A DNA stretch of 64,000 nucleotides from Flagellimonas oceani (GTDB lineage: Bacteria; Bacteroidota; Bacteroidia; Flavobacteriales; Flavobacteriaceae), in NCBI RefSeq assembly GCF_011068285.1, contig NZ_CP049616.1:1840501-1904500 (forward strand), read 5' to 3'. Positions 9,176 to 19,600 of this stretch are shown here, in pieces (within the stretch, counting starts at the first letter, position 1; each line of letters opens with the position of its first letter). A program made the position numbers and the translations under genes. The notes beneath the pieces were generated by a model, which ran no database searches, was not told the DNA's origin, and saw only the letters and a list, made by a program, of their open reading frames with translations.

Positions 9176-10240
9176 ATGTTTATATTCGATGCCCATCTCG
9201 ACCTTGCCATGAACGCCCTCGAATGGAACAGGGACCTTAGACTCTCTGTTCCCGAGATAAGGGAGCGCGAACAAGGCATGAACGACAAACCTGACCGTGG
9301 CAAGAACACCGTTTCTCTCCCAGCCATGCGAAAAGGCAATATTGGGCTGTGCATGGCCACACAGATTGCGCGTTTCGTAAAAAAAGGGAGTCCAATTCCC
9401 GGTTGGAATTCACAGCATCAAGCGTGGGCACAGACCCAAGGGCAATTGGCATGGTACAAAACCATGGAAGAAGCTGGTGAAATGGTTCAAATCAGAGATT
9501 TAGAAGGTTTGGAACATCATCTCCAGCTTTGGAAAAGTGATGAACCGAAAAAACCTGTTGGGTACATTTTAAGTTTGGAGGGCGCCGACTCCATTGTAGA
9601 TTTGAGCTATTTGGAAAAATCCTACGAATCAGGTCTTCGGGCCATTGGTCCTGCACATTATGGTCCCGGCATTTACGCCCACGGAACGGATTCCGTAGGC
9701 GGGATTGGCCGAAAAGGGCGGGAATTGCTCAAAAAAGTGGAAGAGCTCAATCTTATTTTGGATGCCACCCATCTTTGCGATAAAAGTTTTTGGGAAACTA
9801 TGAAGGTGTACAACGGTCCCGTTTGGGCCAGTCACAACAATTGTAGAAAATTGGTGGACCACAACCGCCAGTTTTCCGATGAGCAAATCAAGGAACTTAT
9901 TGGCAGGGACGCTGTGATCGGAGTGGCTTTGGATGCCTGGATGATGGTTCCCAATTGGGTTCGTGGTAAATCCACCCCAAAAGAAATGAACGTTACCATG
10001 GAAATTGCAATTGATAATATTGACCACATTTGTCAATTGGCGGGCGACTGTGACCACGTTGGCATAGGAACCGATTTGGATGGCGCCTTCGGCAAAGAAC
10101 AGAGTCCATGGGATTTGGATACTATTGCCGACCTTCAAAAAATTCCAAGTATGCTGTCCAAAAGAGGTTATAACAGCTCGGATATTGAAAAAATCATGCA
10201 TCAGAACTTTATCAACTTCCTTAAAAGGGTTTGGCGCTAA
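9176..10240 (+). CDS. Membrane dipeptidase (peptidase family M19)
   Basis: Zinc dipeptidase of the renal-dipeptidase family, 354 residues. It opens with the metal-binding H-x-D (FDAHLDLAMNA, residues 5-15). The bridging glutamate is in LSLEGADS near residue 127 and later histidines are in DATHLCDKSF and ASHNN. GIGTDLDGAFGKEQSP near 300 fits the C-terminal substrate pocket. There is no signal peptide, so it is probably cytoplasmic. Family members cleave dipeptides with a C-terminal D- or L-residue. As third gene of the GntP-RidA operon it may process peptides or N-acyl compounds brought in by the transporter. The exact substrate is not visible. Confidence 0.9.
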   Translation: MFIFDAHLDLAMNALEWNRDLRLSVPEIREREQGMNDKPDRGKNTVSLPAMRKGNIGLCMATQIARFVKKGSPIPGWNSQHQAWAQTQGQLAWYKTMEEAGEMVQIRDLEGLEHHLQLWKSDEPKKPVGYILSLEGADSIVDLSYLEKSYESGLRAIGPAHYGPGIYAHGTDSVGGIGRKGRELLKKVEELNLILDATHLCDKSFWETMKVYNGPVWASHNNCRKLVDHNRQFSDEQIKELIGRDAVIGVALDAWMMVPNWVRGKSTPKEMNVTMEIAIDNIDHICQLAGDCDHVGIGTDLDGAFGKEQSPWDLDTIADLQKIPSMLSKRGYNSSDIEKIMHQNFINFLKRVWR

Positions 10241-10411
10241 GCAATAAACTAAACCAATTTTTTCAAAGGTTTATCCAAAACAGGACTTGCCAAGAAAGGT
10301 TTTTTTATCAAAAAAGACCAGAAACATGTTAAAATACGGGCTTTGGACAGTTTAAATACCAAAGGGTATTTGATTTTTTATATCTTAGTTTCGACCAACA
10401 GCAACCTAAGA

Positions 10412-11008
10412 ATGACCAAAAAAGCAGAACGAACTACCGCTTACATTATAGAAACCGTTGCCCCCATATTTAATAGGCATGGTTATATAGGTACCAGTAT
10501 GAGCGATCTTACCGAGGCCACCGGGCTTACCAAAGGAGCCATTTACGGTAATTTTGAAAATAAGGAGGCATTGGCATTGAGCGCTTTTGAGCACAATAGA
10601 AATATGTTGTTGCACGCTGTTGATGATAAACTTGGTACAGGAGATGAAGCATTGGCCAAACTGTATTCCCTATTAAACTTCTACAAACAATATGATGTTT
10701 TTACGCTTCCGATGGGCGGTTGCCCGCTCTTGAACGTGGGCGTGGACGCACAGGGAAACAACAAACTATTGGCCGCTGCGGTCAAGGAGACCATTAAGGA
10801 AATCGAGGGCAAGATTGCCTTAGTCCTTGAAAACGGTGGCAAAGAGAACGAAATTAAGCTTCCTGTTCCTCCGCTTCAATTTGCCAAGCAACTTTTCACC
10901 ATGGTGCAAGGTGCGGTTGCCATGAGCACGATGACCCAAGACCGAAAGTACTTGGTCAACACCATTACCTATTTGGAATATTTGGTTAAGCAGGAGCTTA
11001 AAAAGTAA
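10412..11008 (+). CDS. TetR/AcrR-family transcriptional regulator
   Basis: 198-residue repressor-type regulator. The N-terminal helix-turn-helix (TSMSDLTEATGLTKGAIYGNFENKEAL, about residues 29-55, described here only in part) is classic TetR. The remaining two thirds form the ligand-binding and dimer domain, with PMGGCPLLNVGVDA near residue 110, a pattern common in YcdC/AcrR-like members. I start it at ATG 10412 because the 23 residues before it are hydrophobic and unlike the family. It lies 170 bases after the dipeptidase gene with no terminator, so it may be independent. The last 23 bases of the gene region are duplicated near 21.5 kb, which marks this 3' end as a likely insertion site. Confidence 0.9.
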   Translation: MTKKAERTTAYIIETVAPIFNRHGYIGTSMSDLTEATGLTKGAIYGNFENKEALALSAFEHNRNMLLHAVDDKLGTGDEALAKLYSLLNFYKQYDVFTLPMGGCPLLNVGVDAQGNNKLLAAAVKETIKEIEGKIALVLENGGKENEIKLPVPPLQFAKQLFTMVQGAVAMSTMTQDRKYLVNTITYLEYLVKQELKK

Positions 11009-11009
11009 C
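10987..11009 (+). repeat. Left copy of a 23-bp direct repeat (tetR 3' end), candidate attachment site
   Basis: These 23 bases cover the last seven codons and stop of tetR plus one base (TAAGCAGGAGCTTAA then AAAGTAAC). They match 21523-21545 at 22 of 23 positions. The two copies enclose exactly the accessory WGR/LRR/DUF4132 block, as expected if an element integrated at the 3' end of tetR and restored it. No integrase gene is inside. Confidence 0.6.
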
Positions 11010-11121
11010 ATTTTTCCTCTACAGCTATTCATTTTATCAAAAAAAGATGTTGGTGCCAAAGCCAAAAAATCAAGTCACACGGCCTGGTCCTGGTACTATT
11101 TTCATTATGATCTTTTTAGCA

Positions 11122-11280
11122 TAAAATCGGGATTCAAGCAGTGAATTTCTGGGAAATTCCGCCATCCGTCAATTGAAACCCACCATCCGTCAATTGAATA
11201 CTCCCTATATGGATCTGTTCGCATATTTTGGTTGAACAAAATTATAAGCGCATTCATCTCGCTTAAAAACAACCAATACA
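11122..11280 (+). promoter_or_regulatory. Duplicated promoter region, copy 1, with paired 21-bp-spaced motif
   Basis: This stretch is nearly identical to 12346-12503, which precedes the second paralog. It contains two perfect direct copies of CATCCGTCAATTG, starting at 11163 and 11184, exactly 21 bases apart. The core TCCGTCAAT fits the LytTR-family site pattern in 8 of 9 positions, and 21-bp phasing is usual for that family. An A/T-rich region with TATTTTGG near 11223 could be the promoter. The rest of the 11010-11121 spacer shows nothing I can name. Confidence 0.6.
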
Positions 11281-12368
11281 ATGAAAAGATATTTTTACAG
11301 GGCATCGGACAAAAGATTCTGGAGCATTGAAGACAAGGAGACCAGTTACAATACCAGTTATGGGGTAGAATATTTAGGAAGAGAACGATTTGGTTCTAAA
11401 TCATTTTCCTCGATAGAAACGTGCCAAAAGAACATAGAAAAGGAAATCCAAAAAAAAATGGATGACAATTATGAAGAAATTACCATTCTTGAGGAATTTT
11501 CTGGGGTTTCCACAATGCAAGACGTATGGGAAATCCAAAAAGCACTAAAAGAACAGCCTTTAAAATATTACCTCAATATCTCACCGCCCATATTAATAAA
11601 AGCGTTGAGTAGAATCACATCAATTGAAGAACTCACCCTTCGCAATGTTTCCCAACTTCCCGATGAAATCCAACAATTGCACAACTTAAAAAAACTGAGC
11701 ATAAACTTTAACCCTAACTCCAAAGGACAGATAACCAACAGTTTGGGCAATATGGAAGCACTTCAAGAATTGAACCTGGAGAATGTCTTCTCTATTGAAA
11801 ACTTTGGAAATCTGGAAAATCTAAAAAAATTGAATATTGGTTTTTGGAACGAAGGAGAGGGTATAATTCCCCAGAACATTGACAGATTAAAAAAACTTAC
11901 ATACCTCCGCTTATTTTATGCAAAACAAATCCCGGATACTGTATATGAATTAAAAAACTTGGAAGAATTGGTTTTTACATATTCGGAGGTGAAAGAACTA
12001 CCTGATACTATCGAGAACCTGAGCAAACTGAAAAAATTAGAACTCGACTTTATGTATACCAATCTTATGGACCAACCTCTGACACTGCCCCATTCTTTTG
12101 GAAACCTTGGCAACCTAGACGAATTGACCATACGTTGGCGTAAAGTGGAAAACCTACCCGAAAGCTTTAAAAGTTTTGCTCAATTAAAAAATTGAGTTTG
12201 AGCGAAACATCTTTTGCAAAGGTTACCGAAGCTATTATCCATTTGGAGAATTTGACCTCGCTTTTCATCGATGTTGGTAAGATGGATTTTTCGGCCCCAA
12301 GCCCTGCGCAACTAAAAAAACTCGATAGGGTTTTGTTATCCAGTTTAAAATTGGGGTTCAAGCAGTGA
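11281..12368 (+). pseudogene. Truncated WGR-like/LRR protein, copy 1 (frameshifted)
   Basis: The open frame gives 304 residues (11281-12195): an N-terminal WGR-like domain (KRYFYRASDKRFWSI, residues 2-16, to about 68), then leucine-rich repeats from about residue 110. It ends in a TGA right after a run of six A (12186-12191). Adding one A would extend the frame to 12368 with clear homology to the same LRRs in copies 2 and 3 (TSFAKVTEAIIHLENLTSLFIDV). Even so the gene stops where the next promoter repeat begins, so HEAT and DUF4132 parts are missing. It looks like a product of tandem duplication. It may be dead, may make a short LRR protein, or the frameshift may be an assembly error. Confidence 0.7.
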
Positions 12369-12503
12369 ATTTCAGGGGAATCCCGCCATCCGTCAATTGA
12401 AACCCACCATCCGTCAATTGAGTGCTCCCTATATGGATCTGTTCGCATATTTTGGTTGAACAAAATTATAAGCACATTCATCTCGCTTAAAACAACCAAG
12501 ACA
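12346..12503 (+). promoter_or_regulatory. Duplicated promoter region, copy 2, with paired 21-bp-spaced motif
   Basis: Second copy of the sequence at 11122-11280, one base shorter. CATCCGTCAATTG occurs at 12387 and 12408, again 21 bases apart and in the same orientation toward the gene. The left edge of the repeat falls inside the LRR-coding remnant of copy 1, so the junction of the tandem duplication is visible at about 12346. It should drive the two full-length paralogs and the small gene after them as one operon. Confidence 0.6.
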
Positions 12504-15500
12504 ATGAAAAGATATTTTTACAGGGCATCGGACAAAAGATTCTGGAGCATTGAAGACAAGGGGACCAGTTATAATATCAGTTATGGGGTGTCTTTTTTAA
12601 AAAAATCCAAATTTGGTTCAAAATCCTTTTCCTCGGTAGAAACGTGCCAAAAGAACATAGAAAAAGAAATCCAAAAAAAGCTGGATGATAATTATATAGA
12701 GTTGACCATTATTGACGATTTTTCCGAAATAGACCATATAGTTAAAGTTTGGGAGATCCAACAGGCTCAAAAGCATCTGCCCCTTAAATTTAACCTGTAC
12801 AACTCATTTTTGATAAAGGAAGTCTGTAAAATAACATCTCTTCAAGAACTCTTACTTAAAAATGTCATAGAACTTCCTATTGAAATAGGGCAACTTCATA
12901 ACCTGAAGAAATTGCACATACACTTCAAAAATCCCAATGGGATCATACCCAATGCTTTGGGCAGACTTACCCAACTTGAAGAATTGAAGTTGGAGGGTGT
13001 TTCCCGTATCAATGACAACATTGGGGATTTGGAAAATCTCAATACATTGAATATCCAGTTTGGTTGGTCGGTGGATGGCATCCTTCCCGAAAGCATTGGC
13101 CGCTTAAAAAAGCTTAGAGAGCTTAACATGTCATATGTAGCACAAATTCCCGATACTATATGGGAATTGGAAAATCTGATGGAATTGGGTATATCCCACT
13201 CTAAAATTAAAAACATACCTGAAGAACTGGGCAATCTCGAGAAACTCTATGAATTCCATCTTCATATGTCAGAAAGCGACGACCTTGCGGGTCAATCCCT
13301 TGTTCTTCCCCAATCCATTGGAAAATTAAAAAACTTGACAGAACTGGTGATATACGGGTACAAGGTAGAAAACCTGCCTGAAAGTTTTAAAGACCTGATA
13401 GAATTAGAGATGTTGGTTTTAGAACTGACCAACCTTGATAAGATTCCCGATGCTATTTTTCATTTGGAAAATTTAACCCGTCTTAATATTGATGTAAAAA
13501 ACATGGATTATTTGGATCCACGTCTTGCCCAGTTAAAAAAGCTTAATTGGGTTAATTTCTATAACATGGAAGATGGCCAATTTAAAAATGTGCCCGAGGA
13601 GTTATTGGCAAGATTTAAAAAATCTCGAGATTGGAATGAAATCAAGAACCATATATTGGGAAATGCCCTACCCGAAAATAAAATACTCCCCACACCTACA
13701 AAGGAGGAAAAAGAAAAAGCTTTAGCGGACAGAAAGGAAGAGTGGTCTTTTTTTGAGGACAAGTCTTTTAATAAGAGAAAATATCAAGTAGAACGATTTG
13801 AAGAAGTGGTCTCCTTCCTAAAAGGGGAGACTGACAAGTGTCCGCTACCCGATTCAGTCGATTTCAGGAGTATCGGGGTCTTTGAATCCATCTTTATCCT
13901 TTTAAAGCCATTTCCGCAATGGGATTTTATGGATGAACGCATCCTTACCTTTATATCCCAAGACGATTTTAGCTTTAAGGGCATGCTCACCTGGTTGCAC
14001 AAAATCAGTTCCGAGAACCCAAACATGAAATTTGAGGATATACTGAGTGAACTTGAAAAATACGACATAAAGAAAAAAAATGTTCTCTCCAGATGCTTGA
14101 CAAAAAACTCCACTGTCCTGCCCAATGGCAAACCCACCTCGCTGGGCACCTATATATTGGAACATTTTGAAGATTCACCGGAATACTTCATTGAATTGGC
14201 AAAAAATCAGCATAGGAAAGCCTTAGTGGAACTCTTCATAAAACATAGACCAGCATCTATTGAACCTTATCTCCCGCAATTATATCTCGATACCTATGAT
14301 GACGGCTCCAACCACTTACCATATGAGATGTTCGATGCCCTATTGGAGTATAATGCGGCAAAATACTCCAAGATCTTGTTCAATCTTATGGATACATTAG
14401 AGCCAAGGTGCAGAAGAAACTGTAGAATGGAGGCTGCCAGATTGTTAGTGGAAAAAGGAGATGACAAGTATAGGACATTTGCTTTCGGTATTGTAGAGGA
14501 AACTTTGCAGCACATTTCCGACTTTCCAGAAAATAAATTCATGTGGTCATTGGGTACATACGTTCCATCATTTATTGATTGGATTTTCACACATTATGGC
14601 AAATCCGCCCTCCCGGCAGTGGAAAAGTATGTTAGGAACACCAAAAAAATCGATATAAACATTATAAAATTGGCAGTCAAGCATTTAAAGGAAGATGCTA
14701 TGGATATGGTCGGGGAAGCCTTTAAAGTATCTTTTTATGAAGGCGGCCTTACCCCGATAAGGTATTACATAGCACTGTTCGATGCCCTTTCCAACATTGA
14801 TTATATGCCCTACCACGAAGAAGTCTGGAAATTGTTGGAATCCGACTCGCCAGAACTAAGGCTCTTGGCCTGTAAAGAAATCATAAAGTTCGGGGCACAA
14901 GCAGTGGTTCCAAGAGGTAAGGCTCTATTAAAAGATGATAATGCAGACAACAGGGAACTAGGGATAAGGTTATTGTTGCCATTTGAAGAGACTTGGGACG
15001 AACTGATGGTGGTGATGGACAACGAAAAAAACGAGGACCTGCGCAACCTATTGGTCAAAAAATTCTATGCTGTCCCTACACAGATCACCATAGCCGAGGC
15101 CAAAAGAAGGGTTTCAAACGCGACCGAAAGGGGCAAACTCAACAGAAAACCCGCCAAATGGCTGGACATCTCAAAACTCCCCACGTTAAAATGGAACAAT
15201 GGGGAGGAACTGGAAGAAAAGGAACTGCTGTACCTTTTTTATAGACAAAAATCGTGGGACGATATATCCCCCGACCCCGAGGCTCGGGATATGTATGCCC
15301 TTATCGAAAAGAAAAGTACCAAAGGCCTGTCCCCTGCCCTACTTAAACTCGTCAAGGAAAACGGAGGAATCATGGCAAAAAACAGATTTGTGCTCTCCAT
15401 AATAGGGATTTTAGGAGAAGATTCAATCGTGAATTTTCTTGAAAAAGAAGCCATTTCCGGAACAAATCCCAATGCATGTATGGTATTGGGCCTCGTGGGC

Positions 15501-16583
15501 ACCATAAGGGCCGCACGGGCCTTGGATAATATAACCAACTACTTTTCCATAAAATATCCCAATGTAAGGGAAGCTGCAGAGACCGCCTTTGAACAGATAG
15601 CCGATACCAAAGGTATGCTCATACAGGAACTCAAGGATGCCATCATCCCCGATTTTGGTTTTAAAGGGCTTACCAAAAAAATCAAGGATGGCGATGCCAC
15701 CTATGAGCTATCCATTGATAGGTCCCTTGGTCTGGTATTCGAAGATGCAAAAGGGAAAAGGACCAAGAGCATCCCTCAACCGATCTCATCAAAAATGAAG
15801 GACAGTATTATTGCTTTGGAAAAAGAAATAAAAAAGGCGGTAAAACAATCCAATACCAATCTGGAAAAGGAACTGTGCAACCAAGGTGTATGGCCCTTGG
15901 AAGAATGGGAAAAAAGGTTCTTCAAAAATCCGCTTGCCTTTGCCCTGGCACAGAATTTTATATGGGCAACCTACCAAAATGGGAACCTGTGCAAAAATTT
16001 TATGGTAGATGAGCAAGGTAAATTGTTAGATCGGCATGGAGAGACCATCAAATTGGGACCGGATGAACTGGTGGTACTGGCACACCCCTTAAACCTGGAA
16101 TCAACGGAAAAGAATCAATGGTCCGCCATTTTTGAGGAAAAAAAGATTGCACCGCCCTTCCCGCAATTGGACAGAAAGGTTTATAGAGTTTCCGATGACA
16201 ACAAAGAGAAAACGTTCGATCACAGCTATGCAAGCAGAAATGTTCCCAATGGAGATTTCAAATATCGTGCGGCAAAACTGGGGTGGCGAAGGGGCAGTAT
16301 ACTGGATGGCGGGGAGGTATCCTCTTACAAGAAAAGTATCCCTGTCCATAATCTGGAAGCCTTTATTATGTTGAAAGGCGTGAACGTACAAAATTTGGTT
16401 AGTGAAGGGGAAAGTATCGAAAGGCTGTTTTTTGTCCCATTGGACTCGGTGCACACAGGAACAGATACCATCAATGAGCCGAGGTCGGGGGACGACCATA
16501 GGCTGATACCCTTCGGGGAGGTGCCCCCGGTAGTGTATTCGGAGGTTGTGCGGGACATAGAATCGATATTGGAGCAAGGTTAG
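12504..16583 (+). CDS. WGR-like/LRR/HEAT-like/DUF4132 protein, copy 2 (1359 aa)
   Basis: Start chosen at ATG 12504, which aligns with copies 1 and 3; an upstream start at 12456 lies inside the promoter repeat. Order of parts: WGR-like domain (1-68; the diagnostic W-G-R is Y-G-V here), leucine-rich repeats (about 100-385), a charged linker, an alpha-helical HEAT-like region (about 500-1010, with VRNTKKIDINIIKLAVKHL and PELRLLACKEIIKFG), and DUF4132 (about 1080-1300; NFIWATYQNGNL near 1150, VLAHPLNLES near 1192, PPFPQLDRKVYRV, LGWRRGSILDGGEVSSY near 1260). E. coli YehI/MolR has the WGR-DUF4132 pairing. There is no signal peptide, so it is cytoplasmic. WGR domains in PARPs bind nicked DNA; whether this diverged form does is unknown. 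Confidence 0.85.
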   Translation: MKRYFYRASDKRFWSIEDKGTSYNISYGVSFLKKSKFGSKSFSSVETCQKNIEKEIQKKLDDNYIELTIIDDFSEIDHIVKVWEIQQAQKHLPLKFNLYNSFLIKEVCKITSLQELLLKNVIELPIEIGQLHNLKKLHIHFKNPNGIIPNALGRLTQLEELKLEGVSRINDNIGDLENLNTLNIQFGWSVDGILPESIGRLKKLRELNMSYVAQIPDTIWELENLMELGISHSKIKNIPEELGNLEKLYEFHLHMSESDDLAGQSLVLPQSIGKLKNLTELVIYGYKVENLPESFKDLIELEMLVLELTNLDKIPDAIFHLENLTRLNIDVKNMDYLDPRLAQLKKLNWVNFYNMEDGQFKNVPEELLARFKKSRDWNEIKNHILGNALPENKILPTPTKEEKEKALADRKEEWSFFEDKSFNKRKYQVERFEEVVSFLKGETDKCPLPDSVDFRSIGVFESIFILLKPFPQWDFMDERILTFISQDDFSFKGMLTWLHKISSENPNMKFEDILSELEKYDIKKKNVLSRCLTKNSTVLPNGKPTSLGTYILEHFEDSPEYFIELAKNQHRKALVELFIKHRPASIEPYLPQLYLDTYDDGSNHLPYEMFDALLEYNAAKYSKILFNLMDTLEPRCRRNCRMEAARLLVEKGDDKYRTFAFGIVEETLQHISDFPENKFMWSLGTYVPSFIDWIFTHYGKSALPAVEKYVRNTKKIDINIIKLAVKHLKEDAMDMVGEAFKVSFYEGGLTPIRYYIALFDALSNIDYMPYHEEVWKLLESDSPELRLLACKEIIKFGAQAVVPRGKALLKDDNADNRELGIRLLLPFEETWDELMVVMDNEKNEDLRNLLVKKFYAVPTQITIAEAKRRVSNATERGKLNRKPAKWLDISKLPTLKWNNGEELEEKELLYLFYRQKSWDDISPDPEARDMYALIEKKSTKGLSPALLKLVKENGGIMAKNRFVLSIIGILGEDSIVNFLEKEAISGTNPNACMVLGLVGTIRAARALDNITNYFSIKYPNVREAAETAFEQIADTKGMLIQELKDAIIPDFGFKGLTKKIKDGDATYELSIDRSLGLVFEDAKGKRTKSIPQPISSKMKDSIIALEKEIKKAVKQSNTNLEKELCNQGVWPLEEWEKRFFKNPLAFALAQNFIWATYQNGNLCKNFMVDEQGKLLDRHGETIKLGPDELVVLAHPLNLESTEKNQWSAIFEEKKIAPPFPQLDRKVYRVSDDNKEKTFDHSYASRNVPNGDFKYRAAKLGWRRGSILDGGEVSSYKKSIPVHNLEAFIMLKGVNVQNLVSEGESIERLFFVPLDSVHTGTDTINEPRSGDDHRLIPFGEVPPVVYSEVVRDIESILEQG

Positions 16584-16624
16584 AAAGACCTTATTCTACA
16601 TTTTAACAGCGAATAATCTAAAAA

Positions 16625-19600
16625 ATGAAAAGGTATTTTTACAGGGAATCGGACAAAAGATTCTGGAGCATTGAAGAAAAAGGTACTGATTATGAAACCA
16701 CCTATGGTGTAAGATATTTAAAAAAGGCCAGGGTCGGATCAAAATCTTTTTCTACTGTGGAGACCTGCCAAAAAAATATAGAAAAGGAAATCCAAAAAAA
16801 GCTGGATGCTGGTTATAAAGAGCTAACCGTGATCAATGATTTTTCCGATGTTAAGGATATAAAGGATGTGTGGGACACCCAGCAAGCCCAGAAGACATGC
16901 CCATCGGAACTCTATTATTGGGAAGAGGTATCTGTAGCGCTGATCAAAGCTGTTTGTAAAATCACGTCCTTGGAAAAGCTCGACTTCAGGTCTATTGAGG
17001 AACTACCTGATGAGATCGGGCAATTGCAGAATTTAAAAATATTAAAAATAGGTTCCGAGAACAGGCCTCAATTAAGTATATCACGTGGCTTGAGCCGACT
17101 TCCCCTACTGGAAGAATTGGAGTTGTACGGTGTTTCCAGTATTGATATTGATGGAATACTGCAATTAAATACGTTAAAAAAATTAGAGATTTCCTTTTCA
17201 GATAAACCCCAGAAAAGCATCAGTTTAGATGGTTTTGGCCAGATGCCCAATCTTGAGGAATTGAGATTATATGATGTTTATAATTTAAACTATGACTTTA
17301 GGGTCTTGCAAAACCTTCAACAATTGGATATTGCATATAGAAATCGGAATGGTATCGTTTCAGATTGTATAGGTCACTTACAAAAGCTTACATATCTTCG
17401 TTTGTACGGGGCAAAACAACTCCCTGATACGCTGTGGAGCCTAGAAAATCTCGAAGAATTGATTATAGCTGATTCAGCCATCCAAGAACTGCCGAAGGAA
17501 ATTGACAAGCTAAGCAAACTCAAAACACTCTCGATAGATTCTTACAGCAAGGAAAAAGAACCTATTACCTTGCCCGATTCTTTTGGAAACTTAAAAAGCC
17601 TGGTTAAGTTGGAAATCGAGAAGATAAAGGTGGAGGCTCTGCCCGAAAGCTTTAAAAACCTGACCCAATTACAAACGTTGATATTGGACACGACCAGCTT
17701 TACTAAGATACCCGAAGTTATTTTTGAATTGGAGAATTTAACCTGTCTTAATATTGCCGTGAAAAACCTGGATTTTTTGGATCCTCGCCTTGCCCAGTTA
17801 GAGCATCTTCAGACAGTGGATTTTTACAATATAAAAAAAGGTCAATTTAAAAATTTACCAGAGCATATTCCCAATCTGTATGATTGGAAAAATATCAAAA
17901 AACTTATAAGCAAGCAGGCCATCCCCGCACCAAAAGGAAAACTGTTGCCAACTCCCAGTCAAAAGGAAAAACAACAAGCGTTAAGTGACAGAAAGGAGAA
18001 ATTTAACAATTTTAAAAGGGACTCATTTGATAGAATGAGGTATAAATCGGAAAGACAGTTTGAACGAGTGGTCTCCTTTCTTACTGGAGAAGTGGACGAA
18101 TGCCCCCCTGCCGTTCCCAGAAGGGACGATTATGGTTTTCAATCTATCTTTACCCTTCTAAAACCCCTATCTCAATGGGATTTTATGGATGATCGTATCC
18201 TTACCTTTATAGCGCAGGAAGCCTTCGACTATGATAATGGGTCTTTTTTCTTTTACAAAGGGCTATTAGAGTGGTTGCAGAAAAACAGTTTAGAAAACCC
18301 AACTGAAAAATTTGAGAACCTACTGTCCGCGCTGGAAAAATATGGGATTGAAAAGGACTTCATACTTTCAAGGTGCTTTATAAACGGTTCTACCCTCCTA
18401 ACGGATGGTAGCCCCTCCTCTATGGGCACCTATTTATTGGAGCATTTTGATGACTCTCCAGAATACTTTATTGAATCGGCAAAAAATGAGAATAAAAATG
18501 CCTTCGTGGAACTCTTCATAAAACATAGGCCAGCATCTATTGAACCCTATCTTCCTAAATTATATCTCAATACCTATGATGACGGCACCAACCACCTACC
18601 TTATAAGGTGTTCGATACCTTATTGGAGTATGATACCAAAAAATATTCCAAAATTCTACATGCCTTAACGGATACCTTGGAGCCTCATTGTAATAGAAAC
18701 TGTAAACTGGAAGCTGCTAAATTGTTAGTGGAAAAAGGAAGTGGCGAATATAAAATACTTGCTTTCGGCATTGTAGAGGAAACGTTGCAGCACATTTCCG
18801 ATTCACTTGCAAGAGATAAAGATTTCTATTTTCAATGGTCATTGAAACCTTTTGCTTTTTCACTTAAATCCATACCATCATTTATAGATTGGATTTTTAC
18901 ACATTACGGCAAATCCGCCCTCCCGGCAGTTGAAAAATATGTCGAGAACATTAATCCTATTGATGTAAATATCATAAAGGTGATTGTGGAACATATAGGA
19001 GAAGGTGCCATGAACATTATTGGAAAAACCTTTAAAGCCAACTTTAACGGAAATCTAGAGCTTCAACTAAGGAGCTATCCCTCATTGTTCGATGCCATTT
19101 CTACGATTGATTACAGTCCCTACCACGAGAGGGTCTGGAAATTGTTGGACTCCAGATCTTCAGAACTAAGGCTGCTGGCCTGTAATGAAATCATAAAATT
19201 TGGTGCAAAGACGGTAGTTCCAAGGGCACGGCCACTGCTCCATGATGAGAATGAAGACAAAAAGGAACTGGGGATAAGGCTATTGCTGCCATTTGAAGAG
19301 ACCTGGGGCGAACTGATGGTGGTGATGGACAACGAAAAAAACGAGGACCTGCGCAACCTACTGGTCAAAAAATTCTATGCCGTCCCTACCCAGATCACCA
19401 TAGCGGAGGCCAAAAGAAGGGTTTCAAACGCGACCGAAAGGGGCAAACTCAACAGGGCTCCGGCCTGGTGGTTTGATGTATCCAAACTCCCCACGCCAAA
19501 GTGGAACAATGGGGAGGAACTAAACGAGCAGGAACTGCTGTACCTGTGTTATAGGCAAAAATCTTGGAACGACCTATCCCCCGACCCTGAGGCACGCGAC

